A DNA stretch of 20,190 nucleotides, from assembly GCA_016212635.1 (NCBI GenBank), contig JACRFR010000027.1, positions 1 to 20,190 of the forward strand, read 5' to 3'. Of this stretch, positions 13,489 to 20,187 are shown piece after piece. The number at the start of each line of letters is the position of its first letter. Position 1 is the stretch's first letter. Both the position numbers and the translations under genes were made by a program. The stretch comes from Candidatus Liptonbacteria bacterium (GTDB lineage: Bacteria; Patescibacteriota; Minisyncoccia; UBA6257; 2-01-FULL-56-20). The notes under the pieces were generated by a model. The model worked only from the letters and a program-made list of their open reading frames with translations. It was not told where the DNA came from and searched no databases.

Positions 13489-14082
13489 CTAAACTATATG
13501 TTCTAAAGTACCCGCCTTGCTAATCTCAAAGATTTCCACCCGATCTAACAATTCTAGGTCGCGCAAGGATTCCAGAAACTCTCGCGGTAGGACCACCTTA
13601 CCGATCCAGACGCTCTTCTGGATCATCCGCAGGCCCAGATTAGCAAGCACCCGGCGCAGCCAGTTCCGTTTGCGGCGCTCTTTTTCCGGAATATCAAACG
13701 CCACAATGGTGAAAGTTCGACTGGCGATCGCCGGTTGGGTTATGGTCGGTAAGGACTGGCTCTGTTTCTTCCATAGTTCCCGCAGACGCTGGAGACCTTG
13801 CCGGGTAATAGCCAATAACTTATCTCCCCTGCCCGGACGGACTTGAACAAGTCCGTCCTTCTTCAGTCTAGATAAAAGCGTGCAGTAGTTACGACCCACA
13901 CGCACCCGTGCCTCCGCGAGCTCGCGGCGCCGCTCCATTCGGGAAAGTTCGCGCAGTAGTCGGCCTTGAGACGCTCCGTAACCGGCTTTTATCATGGCCT
14001 CCAAAACGTCTCCTGTGGCCATGGCCGTATCCGCCAGTATTTCTAAAAGTTTTAGGGCGGCGTCCTTTTTCACTTTTTTCAT
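13489..14082 (-). CDS. PaaX-like wHTH regulator with Cas2-like C-terminal domain
   Basis: 197 residues from the ATG at 14082 (MKKVKKDAALKLLEILADTA); the longer frame to 14199 would run across the palindrome and promoter. Residues about 35-105 form a winged-helix region (RNYCTLLSRLKKDGLVQVRP, LLAITRQGLQRLREL). The C-terminal third (RTFTIVAFDIPEKERRKRNW, then LRRVLANLGLRMIQKSVWIG) has the strand-DIPxxxR-helix and QxSVW pattern shared by PaaX regulators and Cas2. No cas1 or CRISPR array is nearby, so a transcription regulator is more likely than a CRISPR protein. It is flanked on both sides by related palindromes and may repress its own promoter (inference). Confidence 0.75.
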   Translation of the reverse strand: MKKVKKDAALKLLEILADTAMATGDVLEAMIKAGYGASQGRLLRELSRMERRRELAEARVRVGRNYCTLLSRLKKDGLVQVRPGRGDKLLAITRQGLQRLRELWKKQSQSLPTITQPAIASRTFTIVAFDIPEKERRKRNWLRRVLANLGLRMIQKSVWIGKVVLPREFLESLRDLELLDRVEIFEISKAGTLEHIV

Positions 14083-14103
14083 AGGAATAATGACGCGGAT
14101 AAA

Positions 14104-14109
14104 ATTATA
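14104..14109 (-). promoter_or_regulatory. Minus-strand -10 box of the regulator gene
   Basis: TATAAT on the minus strand, 22 bp upstream of the ATG at 14082. No good -35 hexamer is evident; the palindrome at 14134-14171 lies just upstream of where it would be. Confidence 0.5.
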
Positions 14110-14133
14110 GACTAAGCATAATCCATATCTGAT

Positions 14134-14171
14134 AATCTTACAATCGTTGCGATCGCAAACAATGTAAGATT
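14134..14171. promoter_or_regulatory. 38-bp palindrome, candidate operator
   Basis: Arms AATCTTACA and TGTAAGATT flank TTGCGATCGCAA, with three mismatched pairs between them. The spacing and centre match the palindrome at 13448-13481. It sits just upstream of the regulator promoter, the usual place for an autoregulatory site. The centre GCGATCGC also equals the HIP1 octamer known from cyanobacteria, probably coincidentally. Confidence 0.6.
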
Positions 14172-14190
14172 CATGTTTCCATAAATAGTG

Positions 14191-14219
14191 AGAAGCCACC
14201 GGCTTAGTCGGTGGCTTCT
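14191..14219. terminator. 11-bp perfect hairpin, terminator or IS200/605-type end
   Basis: AGAAGCCACCG and CGGTGGCTTCT pair exactly around a 7-nt loop. A T-run appears only about 25 nt later. AGCCACC/GGTGGCT hairpins are also seen at IS200/IS605-family ends, but no tnpA or tnpB is present. Confidence 0.45.
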
Positions 14220-14270
14220 ATCCTGCCGGCGAAGCCCGTGAAGGTTTTTTGTGCGGTTTTTTGGGGGGGT

Positions 14271-14390
14271 GTCATCCCGACCAAGGCCTGCCCCGTACTC
14301 GCCTGCCCGCCTCTGGAGGGACACAGGGAGCCGGGATTCAGAATGTTTCTTCTAGGATATGCCGGATTATCGGGTCAAGCCCGACAATGA
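14271..14390. repeat. Degenerate CATTCCGG-type repeat upstream of valS
   Basis: Starts GTCATCCCGACC, contains GCCGGGATTCAGA, and ends GGGTCAAGCCCGACAATGA. It shares the module order of 470-537 with more divergence. The long valS upstream frame runs through it and is not coding. Confidence 0.55.
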
Positions 14391-14448
14391 TAGAGTTGAT
14401 TTCTTTTGTTTTAAAAAGGGGGGTGTCTGCGTTGTTCGGGAGGTGCAC

Positions 14449-14478
14449 TTGGAATTCAGCCAGATTTTACATTACAAT
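14449..14478 (+). promoter_or_regulatory. valS promoter, near-leaderless
   Basis: TTGGAA (14449-14454), an 18-bp spacer and TACAAT (14473-14478). A start 7 nt after the -10 falls at 14485, immediately before the ATG at 14486, so the mRNA may be leaderless. Confidence 0.5.
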
Positions 14479-14485
14479 AAGTCCC

Positions 14486-17179
14486 ATGCCGGAGAATCAG
14501 GAATTGCCTTCGCGGTACGACGTGAAGGAAGTCGAGGACAGAATCTACGCCCTTTGGGAGGACTCGGGGTATTTTAATCCGGACATCTGCGTCGAGAAGA
14601 ACGCCACCTCGTCCGAGGCGGAACCGTTTTCAATCGTCCTGCCGCCGCCGAACGTTACCGGAACCCTCCATATCGGCCACGCCTTCGAAGACACGCTGCA
14701 GGACGCGATGATCCGCTTTGAGCGCATGCGCGGCAAGCGGACCCTCTGGGTACCGGGCACGGATCACGCCGCCATCGCTACCCAGGCCAAGGTAGAGAAA
14801 ATATTGTGGGACACGGAGCATAAGTCGCGCCACGATCTGGGCCGGGAGGAATTCTTGCGACGGGTGGAGCAATTTGCCAAAGAAAGTCAGAGCACCATTA
14901 TCCGCCAGGTTAAACGCCTGGGGACTTCCATGGACTGGAGCCGAGAGTGTTACACCTTCGATGAGAAACGAAATCAGGCGGTGCGGGAGGCATTCAAGCG
15001 CCTGTACGACCTGGGATTGATCTACCGCGGTGCGCGCATCGTCAATTGGGACCCTAAACTTCAAACCACCATCTCCGACGACGAGATCGAGTGGCGGGAA
15101 GAAACCGTGCCGCTGTATTACCTGCGGTATGGGCCGTTCCAGATCGCGACCGCCCGGCCGGAAACCAAGTTCGGCGATAAGTACGTGGTCATGCATCCGG
15201 AGGATAAACGCTATGAGCAGTACAAGCACGGCGAGAAGTTCGAGCTGGAGTGGATCAATGGACCGGTCGTGGCGACTGTCATTAAAGACCCGGTGGTCGA
15301 TATGGCCTTCGGCACGGGCGTGATGACCATCACCCCCTGGCACGACGCGGTGGACTTCGACCTATCCGAGCGATACAAACTGGAAAAAGAACAGATCATT
15401 GATCTCCAGGGACGGCTCTTGCCCATCGCGGGGGAGTTCGCGGGCATGAAGATCGCCGAGGCCCGGCCGAAGATAGTGGAGAAGCTTAAGACCAAGGGGC
15501 TACTGCCCAAGATCGAAGAAAAATATGTCCACCGGATCGCAGTGAATAGCCGCGGCGGTGGCGTGGTGGAGCCGCAAATCTTGGAACAGTGGTTCGTGAA
15601 TGTGAATAAGAAGTTTCGACTGGAGCACTCCGAACTGGATGGTATAGCGAGCGGCCAGGAAACAACCCTCAAAGAGATCCTGCGCCAAACGGTGGCTTCG
15701 GACCAGATCAAAATGATGCCGGAGCGGTTCCGAAAAACCTATTTCCACTGGATAGACAACTTGCGGGATTGGTGCATCTCCCGCCAGCTGTGGTTCGGAC
15801 ACAGAATACCGGTCTGGTATTGCAAGGCGAGGAGCGAGGAGCGAGGAGCGAGGAGCGATAATCCTATTGTGAGCATAGAGGATGTTTCGTCCTGCCCGAG
15901 TTGTGGTGGACCAGTGGAACAGGACCCGGATACTTTGGACACCTGGTTTTCTTCGGGCCTATGGACTTTTACCACTCTGGGCTGGCCCTTCCTCTCTCAA
16001 CTTAGCGGACCGGACTCTAAAACATGGGACTTAAAAATATACGGGGAGGATATATTCCGGGCGCTCGTGAACGGCACCAAGCGGATCGAGACTCGCGCAG
16101 GTAAGGCGGAAAGCTCCGACAAGTACTGGGGTGATTTTAAGCCGGGAGATGTAATTGATTTTCGTTTGGCGGACGAAGCGACGGACACCATTCTCTCGCC
16201 CGAACGAAAAGTATCCAAAGTCGTGAAGAATGTACAGCACTTCCCGACCCTCAAGGAAATGTTTGCCGCTTACTCCGCCACGCACGACTACCCCGGTAAA
16301 ACAACTGAACAGATAGAAGATTGGTGGCGGAAACGACCGGCGCTCCATGACCGCATCCAGAAGTACGGCATCTGGGTTTTCGAACTCGCCGACCCGGATC
16401 TCGCGGCCTACCACCCCACCTCGCTCATGGCGCCCGGCTACGAACTGATCTTCTTTTGGGTGGCGCGCATGATACTCTTTGCGGGGAGTCTGCTCGGCCA
16501 AGTCCCCTTCCGCACGGTCTGCTTCCACGGCATCGTGCGCGACAAGCAGGGCAAGAAGTTCAGCAAATCCGCCGGCAACGGAATCGACCCCTTGGAGTTA
16601 TCTGATAAGTACGGCGCGGATGCTCTGCGCATGTCACTTATTGTGGGAGCCGCCCCAGGCAATGACGTGAAGTTCGACGAGTCCAAGGTGCGCGGCTACC
16701 GCAACTTCACCACCAAGATCTGGAATGCCTCTCGGTTCGTTCTGATGAACAAACCGACGCGGACTGACGCAGATAAGGAACGCGGATTGACGCAGATGAC
16801 GGATGATTGGCAACCGAGGTCCGAGGCGCGGCAGGCGCGGCTCAAAGAGCTCGCAGATATCCGTCAGGAGATCACTGCCCACATGGAAAAATACGAGCTA
16901 CATCTGGCCTCGGAAAAAGCCTACCATTACTTCTGGCACACTTTTGCGGACAAGATAATTGAGGAAAATAAGGCTGCTCTGCGCGGGGACGACATGGCTG
17001 AAAAAATCGAGGCTTACTATACCCTGGAGACTATCCTCCGCGGCGCGCTGAAACTGCTCCACCCTTTTGTGCCCTTCATAACCGAGGAGGTTTGGCAGAT
17101 CCTAGCGCGGAATCACGCGGAATACACGCGGAACGACGCGGACGGAAGACGCCCTATGTTGATGGCGGAAAAGTGGTAG
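14486..17179 (+). CDS. valS: Valyl-tRNA synthetase with inserted ASCH-like domain
   Basis: 897 residues from the ATG at 14486, just after a promoter. It attaches valine to tRNA-Val and edits threonine. Class I motifs: HIGH at 62-65, KFSKS from 691. GTDHAAIATQ and the editing domain are present (TARPETKFGDKYVVMHPED, then MTITPWHDAVD). Between LGWP and YHPTSLM, where ValRS normally has about 10 residues, there are about 140 (roughly 502-641) resembling an ASCH domain. The zinc-knuckle region has WYCK then CPSCGG, but the usual second Cys is missing where a GCGAGGA repeat is inserted (446-456). Two more CGCGGA-type blocks lie near 757-772 and 873-888. The protein ends at MLMAEKW, so the C-terminal coiled-coil tRNA arm is absent. 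Confidence 0.93.
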   Translation: MPENQELPSRYDVKEVEDRIYALWEDSGYFNPDICVEKNATSSEAEPFSIVLPPPNVTGTLHIGHAFEDTLQDAMIRFERMRGKRTLWVPGTDHAAIATQAKVEKILWDTEHKSRHDLGREEFLRRVEQFAKESQSTIIRQVKRLGTSMDWSRECYTFDEKRNQAVREAFKRLYDLGLIYRGARIVNWDPKLQTTISDDEIEWREETVPLYYLRYGPFQIATARPETKFGDKYVVMHPEDKRYEQYKHGEKFELEWINGPVVATVIKDPVVDMAFGTGVMTITPWHDAVDFDLSERYKLEKEQIIDLQGRLLPIAGEFAGMKIAEARPKIVEKLKTKGLLPKIEEKYVHRIAVNSRGGGVVEPQILEQWFVNVNKKFRLEHSELDGIASGQETTLKEILRQTVASDQIKMMPERFRKTYFHWIDNLRDWCISRQLWFGHRIPVWYCKARSEERGARSDNPIVSIEDVSSCPSCGGPVEQDPDTLDTWFSSGLWTFTTLGWPFLSQLSGPDSKTWDLKIYGEDIFRALVNGTKRIETRAGKAESSDKYWGDFKPGDVIDFRLADEATDTILSPERKVSKVVKNVQHFPTLKEMFAAYSATHDYPGKTTEQIEDWWRKRPALHDRIQKYGIWVFELADPDLAAYHPTSLMAPGYELIFFWVARMILFAGSLLGQVPFRTVCFHGIVRDKQGKKFSKSAGNGIDPLELSDKYGADALRMSLIVGAAPGNDVKFDESKVRGYRNFTTKIWNASRFVLMNKPTRTDADKERGLTQMTDDWQPRSEARQARLKELADIRQEITAHMEKYELHLASEKAYHYFWHTFADKIIEENKAALRGDDMAEKIEAYYTLETILRGALKLLHPFVPFITEEVWQILARNHAEYTRNDADGRRPMLMAEKW
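15827..15858. repeat. GCGAGGA heptad repeat inside valS
   Basis: Four exact GCGAGGA units plus a partial fifth. Read in frame as ARSEERGARSD-type sequence at the zinc knuckle. Confidence 0.85.
16022..16398 (+). other. ASCH-like (PUA-fold) domain within ValRS
   Basis: Residues about 513-637. It starts TWDLKIYGEDIFRALVNGTK with RIETR, then GDFKPGDVIDFRL, then the strand KVSKVVKNVQHFPTLKEMF, and ends KYGIWVFELAD. The pattern 'helix, GxK-x-xE-x-R, then xGDxIxF, then FxTLKEMF, then YGIWxFEL' is the ASCH pattern as I know it. ASCH domains are thought to bind RNA. The fused position inside a synthetase is the unusual point. Confidence 0.7.
16752..16805. repeat. CGCGGACTGACGCAGA repeat inside valS
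   Basis: Contains ACGCGGACTGACGCAGATAA followed by ACGCGGATTGACGCAGATGA. Read as RTDADKERGLTQMTDD, before the anticodon-binding domain. Confidence 0.75.
17103..17150. repeat. CGCGGAA repeat at the valS 3' end
   Basis: Units GCGCGGAATCACGCGGAATA and CACGCGGAACGACGCGGACG. Read as ARNHAEYTRNDADGRR, ten codons before the end of the gene. Confidence 0.7.
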
Positions 17180-17186
17180 AATAGTA

Positions 17187-17265
17187 GTAATCAACGAATA
17201 ACGAATCTGTTGCGAATTTGCGAATCATTCGTAAATTCGACCTCAATTCGTAATTCGCTGATAAA
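17187..17265. repeat. ATTCG-type repeat linker, valS to PrsW-like gene
   Basis: Starts TAATCAACGAATAACGAATC and ends ATTCGTAATTCGCTGATAAA, the layout of 4501-4600 and 2469-2546. No promoter is evident. Confidence 0.75.
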
Positions 17266-17276
17266 GCGAAGCAAAC

Positions 17277-17972
17277 ATGCTCTGGACCGTCAAACTACAA
17301 ATCCTACTGGGACTGCTGCCAGGTCTGGTTTGGTTGTTTTTCTTCCTCCAGGAAGATCCGGATGGCGAACCACCCAAGCTGATCGCGGCGACTTTTGTGA
17401 TCGGAGCCGCCTTCGCTTTCTTCGCCCTCTTGGTCCAGCTAGCGTTGAACGAACGCCTGGTCCAATACGGCTTATCCACGGCGGCGCCCATTGCGATCAT
17501 CGCCATGGCGCTGATCGAAGAGGTGGCGAAGTTCATGGCTGCGTTCACCAGCGTCCATCGTAATAAGGCTTTTGACGTACCCACGGACGCGATGATCTAC
17601 ATGATTGTCGCCGCCCTGGGCTTCGCTACTGTGGAAAACCTGGGGGCGGTGGCGATCCGTCCCAGCTCAATAACCAGCGCCAGCGGCATGTTCGAGACCG
17701 CGACTTTCCGTTTCGCCGGGGCCACCCTCCTGCACGCTCTGGCCGCAGGCATCATCGGTTATCATTGGGCGCGCGGCCTAATGAAAAGTCGGCTGGTGGT
17801 AAGGATCATCTGGGGCATAGTGCTCGCGACCGCCTTGCACGCACTGTTCAATTACCTTATACTAGGACACGGTACGCTTTTTTACGCCTTGGTCTTCGTC
17901 CTGTTCGGCGGCCTCTTTGTGCTAAGAGACTTCGAGAAGTTAAACCGGGCCCGGATAAATATCAGAGGCTGA
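17277..17972 (+). CDS. PrsW-family intramembrane metalloprotease
   Basis: 231 residues, polytopic. Family motifs: EEVAKF (Glu81, Glu82, Lys85), ALGFATVEN (Glu120, Asn121), His153 in LLHALAAGIIGYHW and His188 in ATALHALFNYL. These are the putative metal ligands of the CPBP/PrsW group. PrsW cleaves anti-sigma factor RsiW in Bacillus; the substrate here is unknown and no sigma/anti-sigma pair is in the window. About seven hydrophobic helices are visible. The ATG at 17277 follows a repeat linker with no Shine-Dalgarno motif. Confidence 0.85.
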   Translation: MLWTVKLQILLGLLPGLVWLFFFLQEDPDGEPPKLIAATFVIGAAFAFFALLVQLALNERLVQYGLSTAAPIAIIAMALIEEVAKFMAAFTSVHRNKAFDVPTDAMIYMIVAALGFATVENLGAVAIRPSSITSASGMFETATFRFAGATLLHALAAGIIGYHWARGLMKSRLVVRIIWGIVLATALHALFNYLILGHGTLFYALVFVLFGGLFVLRDFEKLNRARINIRG

Positions 17973-18048
17973 TCATCAATCATTAATAATTATTGATTAA
18001 TAATTACTAAACTTAAGGGTCAAATAAACACAATTAATACCTAAAAAC
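17973..18048. other. AT-rich linker before the Hsp20 gene
   Basis: Contains the inverted repeat TCAATCATTAATAATTATTGA (17976-17996), preceding a plain A-rich leader (CACAATTAATACCTAAAAAC). A heat-shock operator such as CIRCE is not recognisable. No clear -35/-10 pair. Confidence 0.4.
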
Positions 18049-18528
18049 ATGAGCGACATGGACCAAGTCGACCAGCCGATCCCGATGCCAACCATTGACC
18101 CCAATATGGAGGTAGAGCTGGTGAAAGCCAGCGTGGGCACGGTATATCACCCCAAGATCAGCATCGAAACCGAGAATAATAAGTTGCCGGCGGAGCCAGA
18201 GGGACAGCTGACCATCGACGTCTTTCAGACCGCGAGTGAAATAGTTATTGAGTCAGCAATCGCCGGAGTAGGCCCAGAAGATATCGATATCAACGTGACC
18301 AGCGATTCGGTCACCATCCGCGGCGAGCGCCACCGGGAAAGCAAGGTGCGCGACGAGGATTATTTGTATCAAGAGTGCTACTGGGGTCGCTTCTCTCGCT
18401 CGGTGATCTTGCCCCAAGAAGTGGATTCGGAGGCGGCAGAGGCAACATTCAAAAATGGCATCTTATCCGTGCACTTGCCTAAAATAATCAAACAGAAAAC
18501 CAGGAAACTCAAGGTCAAATTAGGATAA
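18049..18528 (+). CDS. Hsp20 small heat-shock protein
   Basis: 159 residues. An alpha-crystallin domain spans about residues 52-145: LTIDVFQTASEIVIESAIAG, then GVGPEDIDINVTSDSVTIRG, then YLYQECYWGRFSRSVILPQE, ending FKNGILSVHLPK. The NGILSVHLPK segment is the family's conserved end strand. The C-terminal tail IIKQKTRKLKVKLG lacks a perfect IxI/V motif, though KLKVKL may serve. It is an ATP-independent holdase that binds unfolding proteins in the cytoplasm. It is followed by a repeat linker and then bL28. Confidence 0.92.
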   Translation: MSDMDQVDQPIPMPTIDPNMEVELVKASVGTVYHPKISIETENNKLPAEPEGQLTIDVFQTASEIVIESAIAGVGPEDIDINVTSDSVTIRGERHRESKVRDEDYLYQECYWGRFSRSVILPQEVDSEAAEATFKNGILSVHLPKIIKQKTRKLKVKLG

Positions 18529-18616
18529 CGCGAAACGACGCGAATCTAAACGCGAATCCCCGCGAATAATTCGCAACCATTCGCGTCGATATTCGCAAAA
18601 ATTCGCTTCTACTCAC
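18529..18616. repeat. ATTCGCG-type repeat linker before rpmB
   Basis: Contains ACGCGAAACGACGCGAATC and then ATTCGCAACCATTCGCGTCG, opposed in orientation. The tract reaches to within a few bases of the bL28 ATG. A further fragment with the same units follows the gene at 18839-18877. Confidence 0.75.
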
Positions 18617-18838
18617 ATGAGACAATGCAAACAATGCGGTAAGGGTTCGGTCATCCGCGGCAAGCGTAAGCTGCTCCGGGGACACTACAATCCCGTGGAC
18701 AGCAAGCGCAAGTATCCCAATCTGCAGTACGTTACGATAGGTGGGGTCCGCAAGATGGTTTGTGTGCAGTGTATGCGGACGCTAGCCAAGTCCCCCCGAG
18801 TCCGCGCTCCCAGAAAAGCAGCCAAGAAGGGCAAGTAG
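18617..18838 (+). CDS. rpmB: 50S ribosomal protein bL28
   Basis: 73 residues, typical size. Zinc-binding form: CKQCGKGS at the N-terminus and CVQCMRTLAK near the C-terminus give two CxxC pairs. RGKRKLLRGHYNPVDSKRKY and PNLQYV in the middle are characteristic, and the tail is basic. It sits alone between repeat linkers, with tRNA-Pro downstream. Confidence 0.93.
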   Translation: MRQCKQCGKGSVIRGKRKLLRGHYNPVDSKRKYPNLQYVTIGGVRKMVCVQCMRTLAKSPRVRAPRKAAKKGK

Positions 18839-18877
18839 AAGCGAATCTTTGCGAATCTAAACGCGAATTTTTGCGAA
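18839..18877. repeat. ATTCG-type repeat after rpmB
   Basis: GCGAATCTTTGCGAATCTAA and then ACGCGAATTTTTGCGAAGG, a half-length member of the family at 18529-18616. Confidence 0.65.
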
Positions 18878-18887
18878 GGCGGGCCTT

Positions 18888-18990
18888 GGCCCGTTAGAAA
18901 ATTTACAAGGCGTCTTGAAGGTGATAAGATGTCTCGGTAAGTTTGTATGTGCAGTTGGTTTTAACGGTCGGTCAAATTTTCTAACGGGCC
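18888..18990. repeat. 17-bp inverted repeat overlapping the tRNA 5' end
   Basis: GGCCCGTTAGAAAATTT (18888-18904) is the exact inverse complement of 18974-18990. The right arm covers the first six bases of the tRNA-Pro acceptor stem. A related ATTTTCTAACGGG occurs at 878-890. Confidence 0.8.
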
Positions 18991-19055
18991 GTAGTATACC
19001 GGTAGTACATGCGCATGGGGTGCGTAGAGACCGGGTCCGATTCCCGGCGGCCCGA
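18985..19055 (+). tRNA. tRNA-Pro (anticodon GGG)
   Basis: A cloverleaf folded by hand. Acceptor CGGGCCG (18985-18991) pairs fully with CGGCCCG (19048-19054). D-arm GTAT/GTAC encloses a loop with GG. The anticodon stem TGCGC/GCGTA encloses loop ATGGGGT, anticodon GGG at 19017-19019, with G37 and the A32-T38 pair known for bacterial tRNA-Pro(GGG). T-stem CCGGG/CCCGG encloses TCCGATT. C1-G72 and A73 match proline identity. The variable loop has 4 nt, position 55 is C rather than T, and CCA is not encoded. It reads CCC and, by wobble, CCT codons. Confidence 0.9.
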
Positions 19056-19089
19056 CACTAGAAACAACTTAGTGAGTCTGCGAACTCTA

Positions 19090-20187
19090 CTGACTTTCGC
19101 ATAATACATTAACAGAATAAAGAGGACTTCTTGAGGAATCCTTTGAGCGTGTCAACCCGCCGCTGGAGGCGGCGCTTCATGCGCCGGATGCGGGCATCGA
19201 GATCTGCCAGCCCGGCGGGGTAGAGATTCGCCAGGTCGTGATTCTTGGCCGTGGCCCAGACATACTCTACCGGGTTCAATTCCGGAGCGTAGGCGGGAAA
19301 ATACTCGGCAGAAATCCAGGGGTGGCAAGCAATATACTCTTTCACGATTTTCGCGCGGTGAGCGGCCAGCCGATCCCATACCAAGATAATGCTTCCGCGC
19401 ACATAGCATCGTAATTCTTTCAAGAACACCAAGGCGTCTTCTTTGCGGACGGAGCCGGGGAAGATGCGAATGTATAGTTTTGGATCGTTTCCATCCGGTC
19501 TGCAGGTAATGACTCCGATGACCGAGCGCGCCTTCCAACTCCCGGTGGAAACGATAATTGGAGTCTGTCCCCGGAGCGCCCACGTCCGGCGCACACTCGG
19601 GCGTTCGGATATGCCGGATTCGTCAAGAAATGCTATGCGGGCATTGGTTTTGACCCCCTTTTTTGAATGGCTGGCCAGGTAATTTCTCTCCACATTTTGA
19701 TTGCCTTCCCGTCTCGTTCTTTGGGTTTTGCGTTTGGCGCCTGGCAGGTGAAACCCATGGCATGCAACACACGCCAGACGTGATTGGGGTGATAGGATAC
19801 GGAAACGGTTCTCTTGATTACCCCCGCGATCCTGGCCAGCGTCCACATATCCGTTGCGAACCCATTTTTCCTCGGACCCGCCAAAATGGCGGTTCTCACG
19901 CGTTGAACTTTTGTTTCCGTGAGACAAGAAACTCGGCCGAACTTCCCGCGGCGGCTGTTCAGGCCCCGCATGCCCTTTTTCCGCCACTCCTTGTGCCAAT
20001 AGTGGACTGCGGTGCGCGATACCGCGAGACGGCGGGCGACTTCGGCTTGAGGGATATCTGCCGTGAACATTCGACCTGCTTCCCTCCTTCGATTCTCGAG
20101 AGCTTTGATGTCCCGACGCTCCCGAACGGGTGATGAGGTGGACATGCCCTCATTGTAGCATATGTTAAGTAATTATGCGAAAGTCAG
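19090..20187 (-). mobile_element. IS630-family insertion sequence
   Basis: 1098 bp. Terminal inverted repeats: CTGACTTTCGCATAAT at 19090-19105 matches the right end exactly, and 22 of the terminal 25 bases match overall. TA is found on both sides (19088-19089 and 20188-20189), the target duplication expected for IS630/Tc1-type elements. It inserted about 32 bp after tRNA-Pro. The window ends one base after the right TA. Confidence 0.88.
19109..20145 (-). CDS. IS630 transposase, two frames joined by -1 shift
   Basis: Frame A starts at the ATG at 20145 (MSTSSPVRERRDIKALENRR), carries an HTH (QAEVARRLAVSRTAVHYWH) and stops at 19633. Frame B lies in the -1 frame and holds the DDE catalytic core: FLDESG, ILVWDRLAAH and PELNPVEYVW. 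A -1 slip at AAAAAAGGGGG (minus strand, about 19654-19664) joins QK to KGVKTNARIAFLDESG, giving about 345 residues, a normal IS630 length. It may be programmed frameshifting or transcriptional slippage, or a homopolymer indel. GAGGG lies 1 nt before the ATG, the only Shine-Dalgarno-like motif near a start here. Its stop codon lies inside the left terminal repeat. Confidence 0.85.

Noticed and set aside
13489..14082. CRISPR-associated Cas2
   Set aside because: The C-terminal part is Cas2-like, but the N-terminal winged helix, the absence of cas1 and the lack of any repeat-spacer array point to a PaaX-type regulator.
14249..14485. N-terminal extension of ValRS
   Set aside because: It reads through a dispersed repeat and the promoter; ValRS homology begins at the ATG at 14486.
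14630..15343. 237-codon open frame on the minus strand
   Set aside because: It is antisense to the conserved ValRS core, shows no family motif and is explained by GC-rich codon bias.
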